From positions 159,085 through 223,084 of the forward strand of contig JAOACS010000031.1 of NCBI GenBank assembly GCA_026417655.1: a DNA stretch of 64,000 bases, in the 5' to 3' direction. The translations under genes and the position numbers were made by a program. Position 1 is the first letter of the stretch. Each line of letters starts with the position of its first letter. Shown here one piece after another: positions 31,595-38,939 of the stretch. Under the pieces are notes generated by a model, which saw only the letters and a list, made by a program, of their open reading frames with translations, did not search any database and had not been told where the DNA came from. Source of the DNA: Syntrophobacterales bacterium. Lineage in GTDB: Bacteria; Desulfobacterota; Syntrophobacteria; Syntrophobacterales; Thermodesulforhabdaceae.

Positions 31595-32785
31595 ATGACG
31601 AACTCTTCAGGTAGTAGGCATTACCTTCTCATTATAGCCTGTTTTGTAACCCTAGGATTCTACGTTGCTTCATACATGAGGATTCCTATTGTCCCTATTT
31701 ACGCAAAACTCATGGGAGCTTCTACGAAAATGGTAGGTGTAATCAACTCAGCCTTCTTCTTTACCGCAGGTCTTCTTTCTTTTCCTATGGGCTTTCTATC
31801 CGATCGCGTTGGAAGGAAGGTAGTCACATCTATGGGGCTTTTATTGGTAAGTTTCACATCCTTTGCACTTTATTTAGCACCCTCCCCTTTATACCTAGTG
31901 TTTATCTATTTCTTATTTGGGGTTGGGCTCTCTGCCTACGGCCCTACCATGATGTCTCTTGTGGCGGATATAACCCCTCCAACCCATATAGGAAGAGCCT
32001 ACGGATGGTACACGACGTCTCTTTATCTAGGTATGAGTGGAGGCCCAGCGATAGGGAGTTGGATTGCAGAAAAATTCGGATATGGAGTGGTTTTTGCCTC
32101 TTCAGGGCTTCTAACAATCGTCCTGCTTTTTGTAATGCTCCTTACCATTCCAAGTAGAACTCAACTTAGGATACTCGAAGGTCGATCCCATCCAAAAATA
32201 GACTCGATTAAAGACACAAAACTACTAAACGAGGCCCTTGTCGCATCGTGGATTATTACCTGGGGAGGTTGTTTTTCTCTTGGTATGTTTGTGACATTTG
32301 TTCCTCTCCATGCCCATGACTCGGGAATATCTCTAAGCAACATAGGCTCCATCTTCCTTCTTCAAGGATTGACAAATGCCCTTTGTAGAGCTCCTTTCGG
32401 TTGGCTAAGCGATCGTATCGGTAGTAGGAGTAGATTCGCTGTAGGAGGAATTACCCTTACGACCTTGGCTATGGTAGGGCTTGCAGTCTCTCACAAACTC
32501 TATCAGTTTCTCCTATATGCTGTGCTCCTTGGAAGTGGTATGGCCATAGCCTTCCCTTCAATAAGCGCTATTATAACCGATGTTACCTCTCCCTCCACAA
32601 GGGGTATCGCAATGGGAGGATATAATAGTGCCATATATTTCGGTATAATGAGTGCATCTCTAATCATGGGACCAATTGTGGAAAAGTGGGGATACAAGGT
32701 AGCCTTTGAAGCTTCGTCCCTAATGACCATTTCTGCAATATTTGTCTTTATTTCTATGATACGTCACTATTATAGAAAGCACTAA
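31595..32785 (+). CDS. major facilitator superfamily transporter
   Basis: A 396-residue integral membrane protein with about 12 hydrophobic helices in two halves. The loop 2-3 motif of the family is present as GFLSDRVGRKV near residue 63, and its echo in the second half is GWLSDRIGSRSR near 268. The family exports or imports small molecules by proton coupling. The sequence resembles drug or metabolite efflux carriers, but the substrate is unknown. TTGGAG lies about 10 bases before the ATG. Its stop overlaps the convergent TerC gene by 4 bases. Confidence 0.85.
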   Translation: MTNSSGSRHYLLIIACFVTLGFYVASYMRIPIVPIYAKLMGASTKMVGVINSAFFFTAGLLSFPMGFLSDRVGRKVVTSMGLLLVSFTSFALYLAPSPLYLVFIYFLFGVGLSAYGPTMMSLVADITPPTHIGRAYGWYTTSLYLGMSGGPAIGSWIAEKFGYGVVFASSGLLTIVLLFVMLLTIPSRTQLRILEGRSHPKIDSIKDTKLLNEALVASWIITWGGCFSLGMFVTFVPLHAHDSGISLSNIGSIFLLQGLTNALCRAPFGWLSDRIGSRSRFAVGGITLTTLAMVGLAVSHKLYQFLLYAVLLGSGMAIAFPSISAIITDVTSPSTRGIAMGGYNSAIYFGIMSASLIMGPIVEKWGYKVAFEASSLMTISAIFVFISMIRHYYRKH

Positions 32786-33516
32786 CCTTCCTGCTTTCTA
32801 GTTTGAGCCTTTATATTAAGCCACTCTACGAAAACCGAAAACCCCATTGCGAAGTAGATATATTCTCTATCTATATGTTTGCCAAACCCGTCAGCTACCA
32901 GAGCTACTCCAATGAGGAGAAGAAAACTGAGAGCTAGCATCTTAAGAGTAGGATGGCGTTCTATGAAATTGGAAACCAAGCCACTGAAAAACATCATGAA
33001 AATAACAGCAATAATAACCGCAAGGACCATAACGACAATATGCCTAGCCATGCCTATAGCTGTAATTATGGAATCGAAGGAAAAAACAATATCGATAATG
33101 GCTATCTGGATTACCGCTGCTCTAAAGCTTGAAATTACCTTTGCTTTAGTCTTTTCCTTGACCTTTACTCCTTCTATCTTTGCGTGAATCTCGTGGGTAG
33201 CCTTTGTAATTAAAAAAAGCCCTCCGGAGATAAGTATTACGTCTCTTAGCGAAAACCCATGTCCCAATATGGTAACTAGAGGCTTTGTAAAGTGGGTCAT
33301 AATAAAAAGAAGAGAGAGAAGGGCTATACGGAAAACGAGAGCCATCCCAAGTCCAATACGTCTAGCTAAGCCTTGAGATTTTTCAGGCAGCTTCGATGTT
33401 ACCACCGCTATGAAAACTATATTGTCTATACCTAATACCAATTCCATAGCTGTCAGGGTAATAAGAGCTGTAATGTTTTCTAGGGAAAATATCGATCCAC
33501 CCATTGATTCTCCCAT
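32782..33516 (-). CDS. TerC family integral membrane protein
   Basis: A 244-residue protein with about seven membrane helices. The family's acidic motifs are in place: AMELVLGIDNIVFIA near residue 23 and IIDIVFSFDSIITAIGM near 140. Bacterial TerC/Alx/YkoY proteins have been linked to manganese export or metalation of exported proteins. The start at 33516 could also be four codons later. No neighbour indicates its role. Confidence 0.85.
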   Translation of the reverse strand: MGESMGGSIFSLENITALITLTAMELVLGIDNIVFIAVVTSKLPEKSQGLARRIGLGMALVFRIALLSLLFIMTHFTKPLVTILGHGFSLRDVILISGGLFLITKATHEIHAKIEGVKVKEKTKAKVISSFRAAVIQIAIIDIVFSFDSIITAIGMARHIVVMVLAVIIAVIFMMFFSGLVSNFIERHPTLKMLALSFLLLIGVALVADGFGKHIDREYIYFAMGFSVFVEWLNIKAQTRKQEG

Positions 33517-33581
33517 CCTTTTCCATTATGAGTTGGTGTGGGTTTGGAAACTCTGAATTTTTTGAGTCTACGGAGTAGATT

Positions 33582-33992
33582 ATGAAACTTCTTATGTTTT
33601 TTGTTCATGAGTTCTGGCTTAGGCCACAGAAAAAAACTATTTCCGAAGCCCCAGAATTCAACGGCATCATTGAAGAAAGCCAAGCGGCTATTATCTTCTA
33701 TCACGCAGAACCAGGAGACGAACAAAGAAGCGGGAATATAATAAGCAAGTTTGTAAAAAACGTAAAATGGCTTGCCGGAAAATTCCAAACCAAGACCGTG
33801 ATACTCCACTCCTTTAACCACCTTGGATCTGAAAAGGCTTCCCCCGAAGTGGCTATCGCCATTGTGGAAGAGGTAAAGAAAAAACTTGAAAACAGTGGCT
33901 ATCGGGTCCTCGAGACACCCTTTGGTTATCAGAATGAGTGGAAGATGCATGTTGCAGGGGATTCTCTTGCAAAAGTTTTCAAGGAAATATAG
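33582..33992 (+). CDS. free-standing archaeal-type threonyl-tRNA synthetase editing domain
   Basis: The 136 residues align by eye with the N-terminal editing domain of archaeal ThrRS, which resembles D-aminoacyl-tRNA deacylases. The mark is VILHSFNHLGSEKASPEVA near residue 68, corresponding to the archaeal FAHLSS-type active-site loop. GYRVLETPFGYQNEWKMHVAGDSLAKVF near 107 matches the archaeal GYNVxxAPFGYYKxFxxxxxGHPLAE region. No synthetase catalytic domain is attached. It could clear mischarged Ser-tRNA-Thr in trans. The presence of an archaeal-type domain in a bacterium suggests transfer. Confidence 0.8.
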   Translation: MKLLMFFVHEFWLRPQKKTISEAPEFNGIIEESQAAIIFYHAEPGDEQRSGNIISKFVKNVKWLAGKFQTKTVILHSFNHLGSEKASPEVAIAIVEEVKKKLENSGYRVLETPFGYQNEWKMHVAGDSLAKVFKEI

Positions 33993-34022
33993 GGGGAACG
34001 GACATTTTTAAAGCCTTCCCCC
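33992..34022. terminator. hairpin between convergent genes
   Basis: GGGGGAA at 33992-33998 pairs with TTCCCCC at 34016-34022, just after the editing-domain stop and before the porB stop. No clear T-run flanks it, so termination is uncertain. Confidence 0.4.
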
Positions 34023-34031
34023 AACACTACA

Positions 34032-35024
34032 TTATTCACTAGGAGTGACTTCAGTCTTTTCAGCACCCCCTTCTTTCTTCTCTCCACATCTTTCAAGAAG
34101 CGCTTCCCACTCAGCATTTATTCTGGCCTGAATCTTTTCTATCTCTTCTTCCGTAAGGTGGGCAAAACGTCGCTGCATCTTGAGATATTCCTTCACAGGT
34201 TTAGGCTTGGGATTTTTTCTAGAAAGAATCCACTTCCCATCAATAACTTCGTAGAGAGGAAACACATTGGTCGCCACGGCCATTTTTGCGACCTCTATTG
34301 CTATATTGGTTGGATGTCGCCAGCCTGTAGGACATACCGACAAGATATGAACATAGGCAGGACCAGGGACCATAGCGGCCTTTTTGACCTTGTTCATAAG
34401 GTCGAGAGGATAAGCCGGTGTTGCCGTTGCAACATATGGTATCTCGTGGGCCACTACGATGGCGGGAAGATTTTTCTTCCACGTCGATTGACCTATACTT
34501 TTCTTTCCAGGTGGAGATGTAGTAGTCATGGCACCGTAAGGGGTTGCCGATGACCTTTGGATACCGGTATTCATATAGGCCTCATTATCGAGGCATATAT
34601 AAACAAAGTCGTGACCCCGCTCCAGTGCTCCACTTAGGGCCTGAAGCCCTATATCTGCCGTTCCTCCATCACCACCATATCCAAGAAAAACAATCTTTTC
34701 CTGAAGGTCAATTTTACCCTTTCTGGCCATGGCCTTATAGCCTGCTTCAACTCCACTTATTACCGCTGCCGCATTTTCAAAGGCCACGTGAATCCACGGC
34801 ACTCGCCAGGCAGTTTGAGGATAGGGAGAAGTCACTATTTCCATACAACCCGTTGCACTTGCTACAATTACATTTGTTCCAATGGCCTTAAGAGCAAGTC
34901 TTAAAGCTAAAATCTCCACACATCCCTGACAGGCTCTATGGCCAGGCGACAATGGCTCTATTGTAGGGATGTTCTTTGTCGTAAAACCCTTAAAGTTTTT
35001 TAGCGCTTCACTTGCTACTCCCAT
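34032..35024 (-). CDS. porB: 2-oxoacid (pyruvate):ferredoxin oxidoreductase, beta subunit
   Basis: The beta subunit binds thiamine diphosphate and an Fe-S cluster. The 330-residue protein has HRACQGCVEILALR near residue 28, TGCMEI near 58 (cluster cysteines) and the ThDP motif GDGGTADIGLQALSGALERGHDFVYICLDNEAYMNTG near 118-154. A later IQRSSATPYGAMTT segment is typical of PorB. The C-terminal 20 residues are Lys/Glu rich. It is the last gene of porG-porD-porA-porB. The enzyme oxidises pyruvate to acetyl-CoA, or runs in reverse with reduced ferredoxin for autotrophic carbon fixation. Confidence 0.95.
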   Translation of the reverse strand: MGVASEALKNFKGFTTKNIPTIEPLSPGHRACQGCVEILALRLALKAIGTNVIVASATGCMEIVTSPYPQTAWRVPWIHVAFENAAAVISGVEAGYKAMARKGKIDLQEKIVFLGYGGDGGTADIGLQALSGALERGHDFVYICLDNEAYMNTGIQRSSATPYGAMTTTSPPGKKSIGQSTWKKNLPAIVVAHEIPYVATATPAYPLDLMNKVKKAAMVPGPAYVHILSVCPTGWRHPTNIAIEVAKMAVATNVFPLYEVIDGKWILSRKNPKPKPVKEYLKMQRRFAHLTEEEIEKIQARINAEWEALLERCGEKKEGGAEKTEVTPSE

Positions 35025-35027
35025 GGA

Positions 35028-36203
35028 TTATTCCCTCACATTTATGATCTCATATCCCATCGGTTCCTTCCTGGCCGCCCTTTCTTCGAGCATCTCAACC
35101 ATTTCGACAAAGTTTTCCACTGTTACATCTCGACCACCAAGCCCTGCAATATAATTCCACACATAGGGGGTAAGAGCATGATTAAACAGAACCGTCTTTA
35201 CCTCAGCACATAGAGGTCCCGTGTAACCATTAAATCCCAAAGCCCTGTCTATTACAGCAACGGCCTTAACCGGCTTTAGAACCGAAACAAGCTCCTCCAC
35301 AGGGAAGGGCCTAAAAAGCCTTAATCTCGCAAGTCCAACCCTCTTCCCTCTTTCCCTCATCGTATCTATTGCCCGCATTGCCGTTTCTGCAATACTTCCC
35401 ATAAGAAGGATGACAATTTCTGCATCCTCACATCTATAGGTTTCAACAGGTTTATAGACTCTACCGAAATGTTTAGCAAACTCTTCCCAAGCCTCGAGTA
35501 TGACCTTTTTAGAGTTTTTGATAGCCTCATCCTGGGCTTTCTTTACCTCTGTGTAGATTTCCGGAACACCAACAGGTCCCATAGTGACGGGACTCTTTGG
35601 ATCAAGCTTTAAAAGAGGTTTGTAGGGAGGAAGGTATTTTTGAACCTCCTCTTTAGATGGAAGTTCTATTGGCTCAATCACATGGGAAACTATAAACCCA
35701 TCTAGGTTGACCATAACAGGGAGAAGGACCCTATGGTCCTCTGCTACACGATAGGCATGGATCAAAAGATCAACCACTTCCTGACCGTTTTCTGCAACCG
35801 TCTGAATCCAGCCTGTATCTCGGGCAAGCATCATATCAGAATGGTCATTCCATATACTTATTGGTGCACTGAGAGCTCGGTTTACCACGGCCATAACAAT
35901 TGGAAGCCTCATACTAGAGGCTATGTAGCAAATCTCCACCATCAGGGCATATCCCTGGGAGCTTGTGGAGGTAAAGGTTCTAGCTCCAGCCGCTGCGGCC
36001 CCCACACATACACTCATCGCCGAATGTTCTGACTCCACCGGCACAAACTCAGCATCTAGATGTCCATTTGCAACGAGTTCCGAAAGATGCTCTACAATGT
36101 GAGTCTGGGGTGTAATGGGGTATGCGGCCACTACATCAACATCTATAAGAGCGACAGCTTCCGCCGCCGCAATTGAAACCTCCATTCCAACTCGCTTGCC
36201 CAT
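35028..36203 (-). CDS. porA: 2-oxoacid (pyruvate):ferredoxin oxidoreductase, alpha subunit
   Basis: The 391-residue alpha subunit begins near AYPITPQTHIVEHLSELV, the conserved YPITP motif that contacts substrate and cofactor. EFVPVESEHSAMSVCVGAAAAGARTFTSTSSQGYALM near residue 55-92 is likewise typical. The C-terminal half carries the VGLARLRLFRPFPVEELV domain. It overlaps porD by one base and is followed by porB after 3 bases, which indicates translational coupling. Confidence 0.96.
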   Translation of the reverse strand: MGKRVGMEVSIAAAEAVALIDVDVVAAYPITPQTHIVEHLSELVANGHLDAEFVPVESEHSAMSVCVGAAAAGARTFTSTSSQGYALMVEICYIASSMRLPIVMAVVNRALSAPISIWNDHSDMMLARDTGWIQTVAENGQEVVDLLIHAYRVAEDHRVLLPVMVNLDGFIVSHVIEPIELPSKEEVQKYLPPYKPLLKLDPKSPVTMGPVGVPEIYTEVKKAQDEAIKNSKKVILEAWEEFAKHFGRVYKPVETYRCEDAEIVILLMGSIAETAMRAIDTMRERGKRVGLARLRLFRPFPVEELVSVLKPVKAVAVIDRALGFNGYTGPLCAEVKTVLFNHALTPYVWNYIAGLGGRDVTVENFVEMVEMLEERAARKEPMGYEIINVRE

Positions 36204-36496
36204 TAGCTCCCCTCCTCAATCATTTCTATAGCATCCTTCGGACATTCTTCGGAACAGATGCCACATCCCTTGCAATAATAGTAGTTTAACTCGTAATAAC
36301 CATCCTCCTTTAAAGTATAAACCATATCGGGACATATAATGTAGCACCGGCCACACTTAATGCACTTTTCATAATCTACTACAGGACGACTGGAACGCCA
36401 GTCTCCTGTTCTAAGTTCAGAGGCGTTTCCTGGGGTTATAATGGCTCCCCCTAATGCTGCTTCTTTCCAACTATGAAGTCCTAATTCCTTGGCCAC
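36203..36496 (-). CDS. porD: 2-oxoacid:ferredoxin oxidoreductase, delta (ferredoxin) subunit
   Basis: A 97-residue two-cluster ferredoxin subunit: CIKCGRCYIICPD near residue 43 and CKGCGICSEECPKDAI near 74. It passes electrons from the catalytic subunits to soluble ferredoxin. It lies 46 bases after porG and overlaps porA by one base. Confidence 0.95.
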   Translation of the reverse strand: MAKELGLHSWKEAALGGAIITPGNASELRTGDWRSSRPVVDYEKCIKCGRCYIICPDMVYTLKEDGYYELNYYYCKGCGICSEECPKDAIEMIEEGS

Positions 36497-36542
36497 GAGT
36501 CATTCCTCCGTATCCCTTAGGTTAAGCCGTTCCATCTTTCCC

Positions 36543-37094
36543 CTATTGCATAAGCCTTGTTTCCCCGTAGGCTCTTTTACAGGCACTGAAGTTTTTCTCA
36601 CCAAGGGCTGGACCAAATCTCGCTATAATAGGTTCTTCGAGACTTTCCAACGGAACAGCACCTGAGACCCTAACTAGGGAACCTAGCATGGTTGTATTGG
36701 TTATGGGCACCTTGAGGATTTCCCTTGCAATGGTTGTAGCGTCAACTGTTGCTACTTTAGATCTTAGGTTAAATTTCTCCTTTACCTCTTCGGGTAACAT
36801 TTGGGTATTAACAACTACAGTCCCATCCTCGGCAATGCCTGCCTCAATATTCATAATTGCTAGAAGGCTTGGATCGAGAACAACTACAAGATTGGGATTA
36901 TAGATCTTTTCTCGGGTCTTAATGGGTGTATCGCTCACTCGTAAAAAAGCCATTACTGGGGCTCCACGGCGTTCTGGACCAAAACTTGGGAAAGCTTGAG
37001 CGTATTTCCCCGTAGAAATAGCCGCAAGAGCCATTAGCTCTGCAGAGGTCACGGCTCCCTGCCCCCCACGACCGTGCAATCTAACTTCAATCAT
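36543..37094 (-). CDS. porG: 2-oxoacid:ferredoxin oxidoreductase, gamma subunit
   Basis: The 183-residue gamma subunit starts MIEVRLHGRGGQGAVTSAELMALAA, the diagnostic GRGGQG motif, with AFPSFGPERRGAPVMAFLRV near residue 38 and NTTMLGSLVRVSGAVPLESL near 142. It is the first gene of the operon, and its own promoter region lies between it and the divergent TetR gene. Confidence 0.95.
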   Translation of the reverse strand: MIEVRLHGRGGQGAVTSAELMALAAISTGKYAQAFPSFGPERRGAPVMAFLRVSDTPIKTREKIYNPNLVVVLDPSLLAIMNIEAGIAEDGTVVVNTQMLPEEVKEKFNLRSKVATVDATTIAREILKVPITNTTMLGSLVRVSGAVPLESLEEPIIARFGPALGEKNFSACKRAYGETRLMQ

Positions 37095-37173
37095 TGATCA
37101 AACCTCCGGAATTTAATATAAAAACACGAAAAGATCCCTCTAAAGGATGTCAATTAAGCTTCAACGAAGTTTA

Positions 37174-37203
37174 CTCATATCGAAAATAGGGTGAATCAGT
37201 CAA
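37174..37203 (-). promoter_or_regulatory. candidate promoter of porGDAB
   Basis: On the minus strand TTGACT (37198-37203) is followed after 18 bases by TATGAG (37174-37179). The gap of 221 bases to the divergent TetR gene holds no other feature I can name. Confidence 0.4.
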
Positions 37204-37315
37204 GCTAAATCGGTTTCTAGTTGTTCTATTAAGGTTTACTTAAAGGAAATTTTTATCTAAATTTAATGGCTTGGGTTATGGAGATTAACGTAAAACCCCA
37301 AGATCGAGAAACCTT

Positions 37316-37912
37316 ATGCCGAGAGCAAAAGGACGTGAAACCGCCGAAGAAATATTGAAAGCAGCCCAGGAGCTTTTTTACGTAAAGGGCTACGAAAATG
37401 CTAGTACCCGAGAAATTTCAAAAAAGGTCGGTATCAGTAAGGCTGCTCTATATCATCATTTTAAGAACAAAGAAGAGATTCTTTTCCGAATCTGCCTCCA
37501 AGCCGCCGATGAACTGGTAAATAACATGAAAACTGCTATAGAGAGAAACATAAGTTCTGGAAAACCCCTAAAAGAACAGCTAACCGATATTCTCATTGAA
37601 TATGCAAGAACCTATATGAAAAATGAAAACTTCAACAAAATCCTCCTCCACGACATAGAATACCTTCCCGAGGATAAAAAACAGATTATCTACCGTAAAG
37701 AAAAGGAAAACATCTATCAGCTAAGAAGATTTATAGAGGATCTTATAAAAAGAGGGGTTTTCAGAAAGCTTGATCCCACCGTCGTTACATTTTCCCTAAT
37801 AGGCACCCTCCATTGGCTTTATTTCTGGTACAAGCCAACGGGAAAGCTATCCCTTACAGAGGTAGTGCAACAGATGGCAGATCTATTTATCCATGGACTA
37901 GAAGAAAGATAG
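37316..37912 (+). CDS. TetR/AcrR family transcriptional regulator
   Basis: A 198-residue repressor-type protein. The N-terminal helix-turn-helix is clear: ETAEEILKAAQELFYVKGYENASTREISKKVGISKAALYHHFKNKEEIL at residues 7-56. The C-terminal ligand domain resembles those of FadR/acyl-CoA-type TetR regulators (LTEVVQQMADLFIHGL). It is divergent from porG and precedes the HMA2/P-type ATPase block by 134 bases, so either set could be its target. A 12-bp palindrome over the promoter of the latter is a candidate site. Confidence 0.85.
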   Translation: MPRAKGRETAEEILKAAQELFYVKGYENASTREISKKVGISKAALYHHFKNKEEILFRICLQAADELVNNMKTAIERNISSGKPLKEQLTDILIEYARTYMKNENFNKILLHDIEYLPEDKKQIIYRKEKENIYQLRRFIEDLIKRGVFRKLDPTVVTFSLIGTLHWLYFWYKPTGKLSLTEVVQQMADLFIHGLEER

Positions 37913-37943
37913 AGCCCCTACCTTTTTTGGTAATGTAATGAAA

Positions 37944-37978
37944 GTCAAAATTGACACTAAATGTAATAAAGTTTTAAT
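37944..37978 (+). promoter_or_regulatory. promoter with overlapping palindrome for the HMA2/ATPase block
   Basis: TTGACA at 37951-37956 and TTTAAT at 37973-37978 are 16 bases apart, a good sigma-70 match. GTCAA-AA-TTGAC at 37944-37955 is a perfect palindrome with a 2-base centre covering the -35 box, a likely operator, possibly for the TetR protein upstream. Confidence 0.6.
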
Positions 37979-38046
37979 CATATTGTAACATTTTTGTAGC
38001 ATTAAAGGTTGGTTTTAGTAAACGAAGGGGAAGAGGAGGTTTTACA

Positions 38047-38280
38047 ATGAAGCTTAATCTTAATGATTTAGATCTTACTAAGGGTTTGTTGATAGGTTTG
38101 GGGGTAGCGATAGTTGCTCCTGTGCTCCTTCCGGTAATAGGAGCAGCGGTGAGACCCGTATTGAAATCGGCTATTAAAGGGGGGTTTATACTTTACAAGA
38201 AGAGCCGAGAGATGGTTGCCGAAGTTGTTGAAAATATTGAGGATATAGCAGCAGAGGCAAAAGCAGAGGTTAAGTCCTAA
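38047..38280 (+). CDS. DUF5132-like small membrane protein
   Basis: A 77-residue protein with one hydrophobic hairpin or helix (GLLIGLGVAIVAPVLLPVIGAAVRPVL, residues 14-40), then an amphipathic, acidic C-terminal helix with repeated VxE/AEA units. I recognise it as DUF5132-like, a family found beside HMA2-domain proteins and P-type ATPases. GGAAGAGGAGG precedes the ATG. It may be a membrane subunit or regulator of the pump. Function is not established. Confidence 0.65.
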   Translation: MKLNLNDLDLTKGLLIGLGVAIVAPVLLPVIGAAVRPVLKSAIKGGFILYKKSREMVAEVVENIEDIAAEAKAEVKS

Positions 38281-38311
38281 GAGACAAATGTCTGCAATAG
38301 GAGAAATTAAA

Positions 38312-38905
38312 ATGTATGAGGCCTATATCGCCCATCAAACTCGAAATCGTTTACGAATCAGGTTGAAGAGGGGTCACATTCCAGAAAAGCTCGTGCCGAC
38401 CATAATGGAAACCCTTTCCCTCATTCCAGGGGTAGAATTGGTAAAGGTTAACCCTGTTACGGGTTCCATTCTACTTCAGGGATCCACCCTTGAACCTAAA
38501 AAGGTGATGGAAATTCTTACTAATAGTTTGTCTATCCGGTTTGAAGCTTCTTCTCCCATTCATCCTGTTCAGAGGGCGATTCAACCTTTCATCCATCTAG
38601 ACAAAACATTAAGGGATATAACGGGAGGCGAGGTAGGATTGACTGAAGCGGGTTTCCTGGCTCTCCTTAGCATTGGGGCGATTCAGGTGCTTCGGGGTAA
38701 CATAACCGCGCCTCCTTGGTATACCGCCTTCTGGTATGCCTTTGGAGTGTTTAGTAAAGCCCTAATAGAAAAATACGCTCCCGGAAAGTCTTCGAAAGAA
38801 ATAGAACAGCCTGAAGCTGTCAAACCCACCTCCGAAAACAATCTCAAGGAATCGATGTTAACCAGACAGGAAGAGTTTTTTGAAAAGGAAGATGAGATCT
38901 TATAA
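38312..38905 (+). CDS. HMA2-domain protein
   Basis: Start 38312 is chosen because AGGAG (38299-38303) lies 8 bases upstream; a start 8 codons earlier lacks a good site. Residues 1-70 form an HMA2-type ferredoxin-like domain (RNRLRIRLKRG, then VNPVTGSILLQG) without the CxxC that binds soft metals. Residues 85-150 include hydrophobic stretches (LTEAGFLALLSIGAIQVL and PPWYTAFWYAFGVF), probably membrane hairpins. The acidic tail is poorly conserved in type. It sits between the DUF5132-like gene and the ATPase, 34 bases before the latter. Confidence 0.7.
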   Translation: MYEAYIAHQTRNRLRIRLKRGHIPEKLVPTIMETLSLIPGVELVKVNPVTGSILLQGSTLEPKKVMEILTNSLSIRFEASSPIHPVQRAIQPFIHLDKTLRDITGGEVGLTEAGFLALLSIGAIQVLRGNITAPPWYTAFWYAFGVFSKALIEKYAPGKSSKEIEQPEAVKPTSENNLKESMLTRQEEFFEKEDEIL

Positions 38906-38939
38906 GGTTTAGAAAATACTATATAAAACGAGGTTTATT

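Noticed and set aside
33480..33950. A 156-codon minus-strand frame between TerC and the ThrRS editing domain
   Set aside because: It is antisense to the editing-domain gene and shows no recognisable domain.
37913..37935. A terminator after the TetR gene
   Set aside because: The TACC/GGTA stem is only 4 bp with the T-run in the loop, so it does not meet the pattern.
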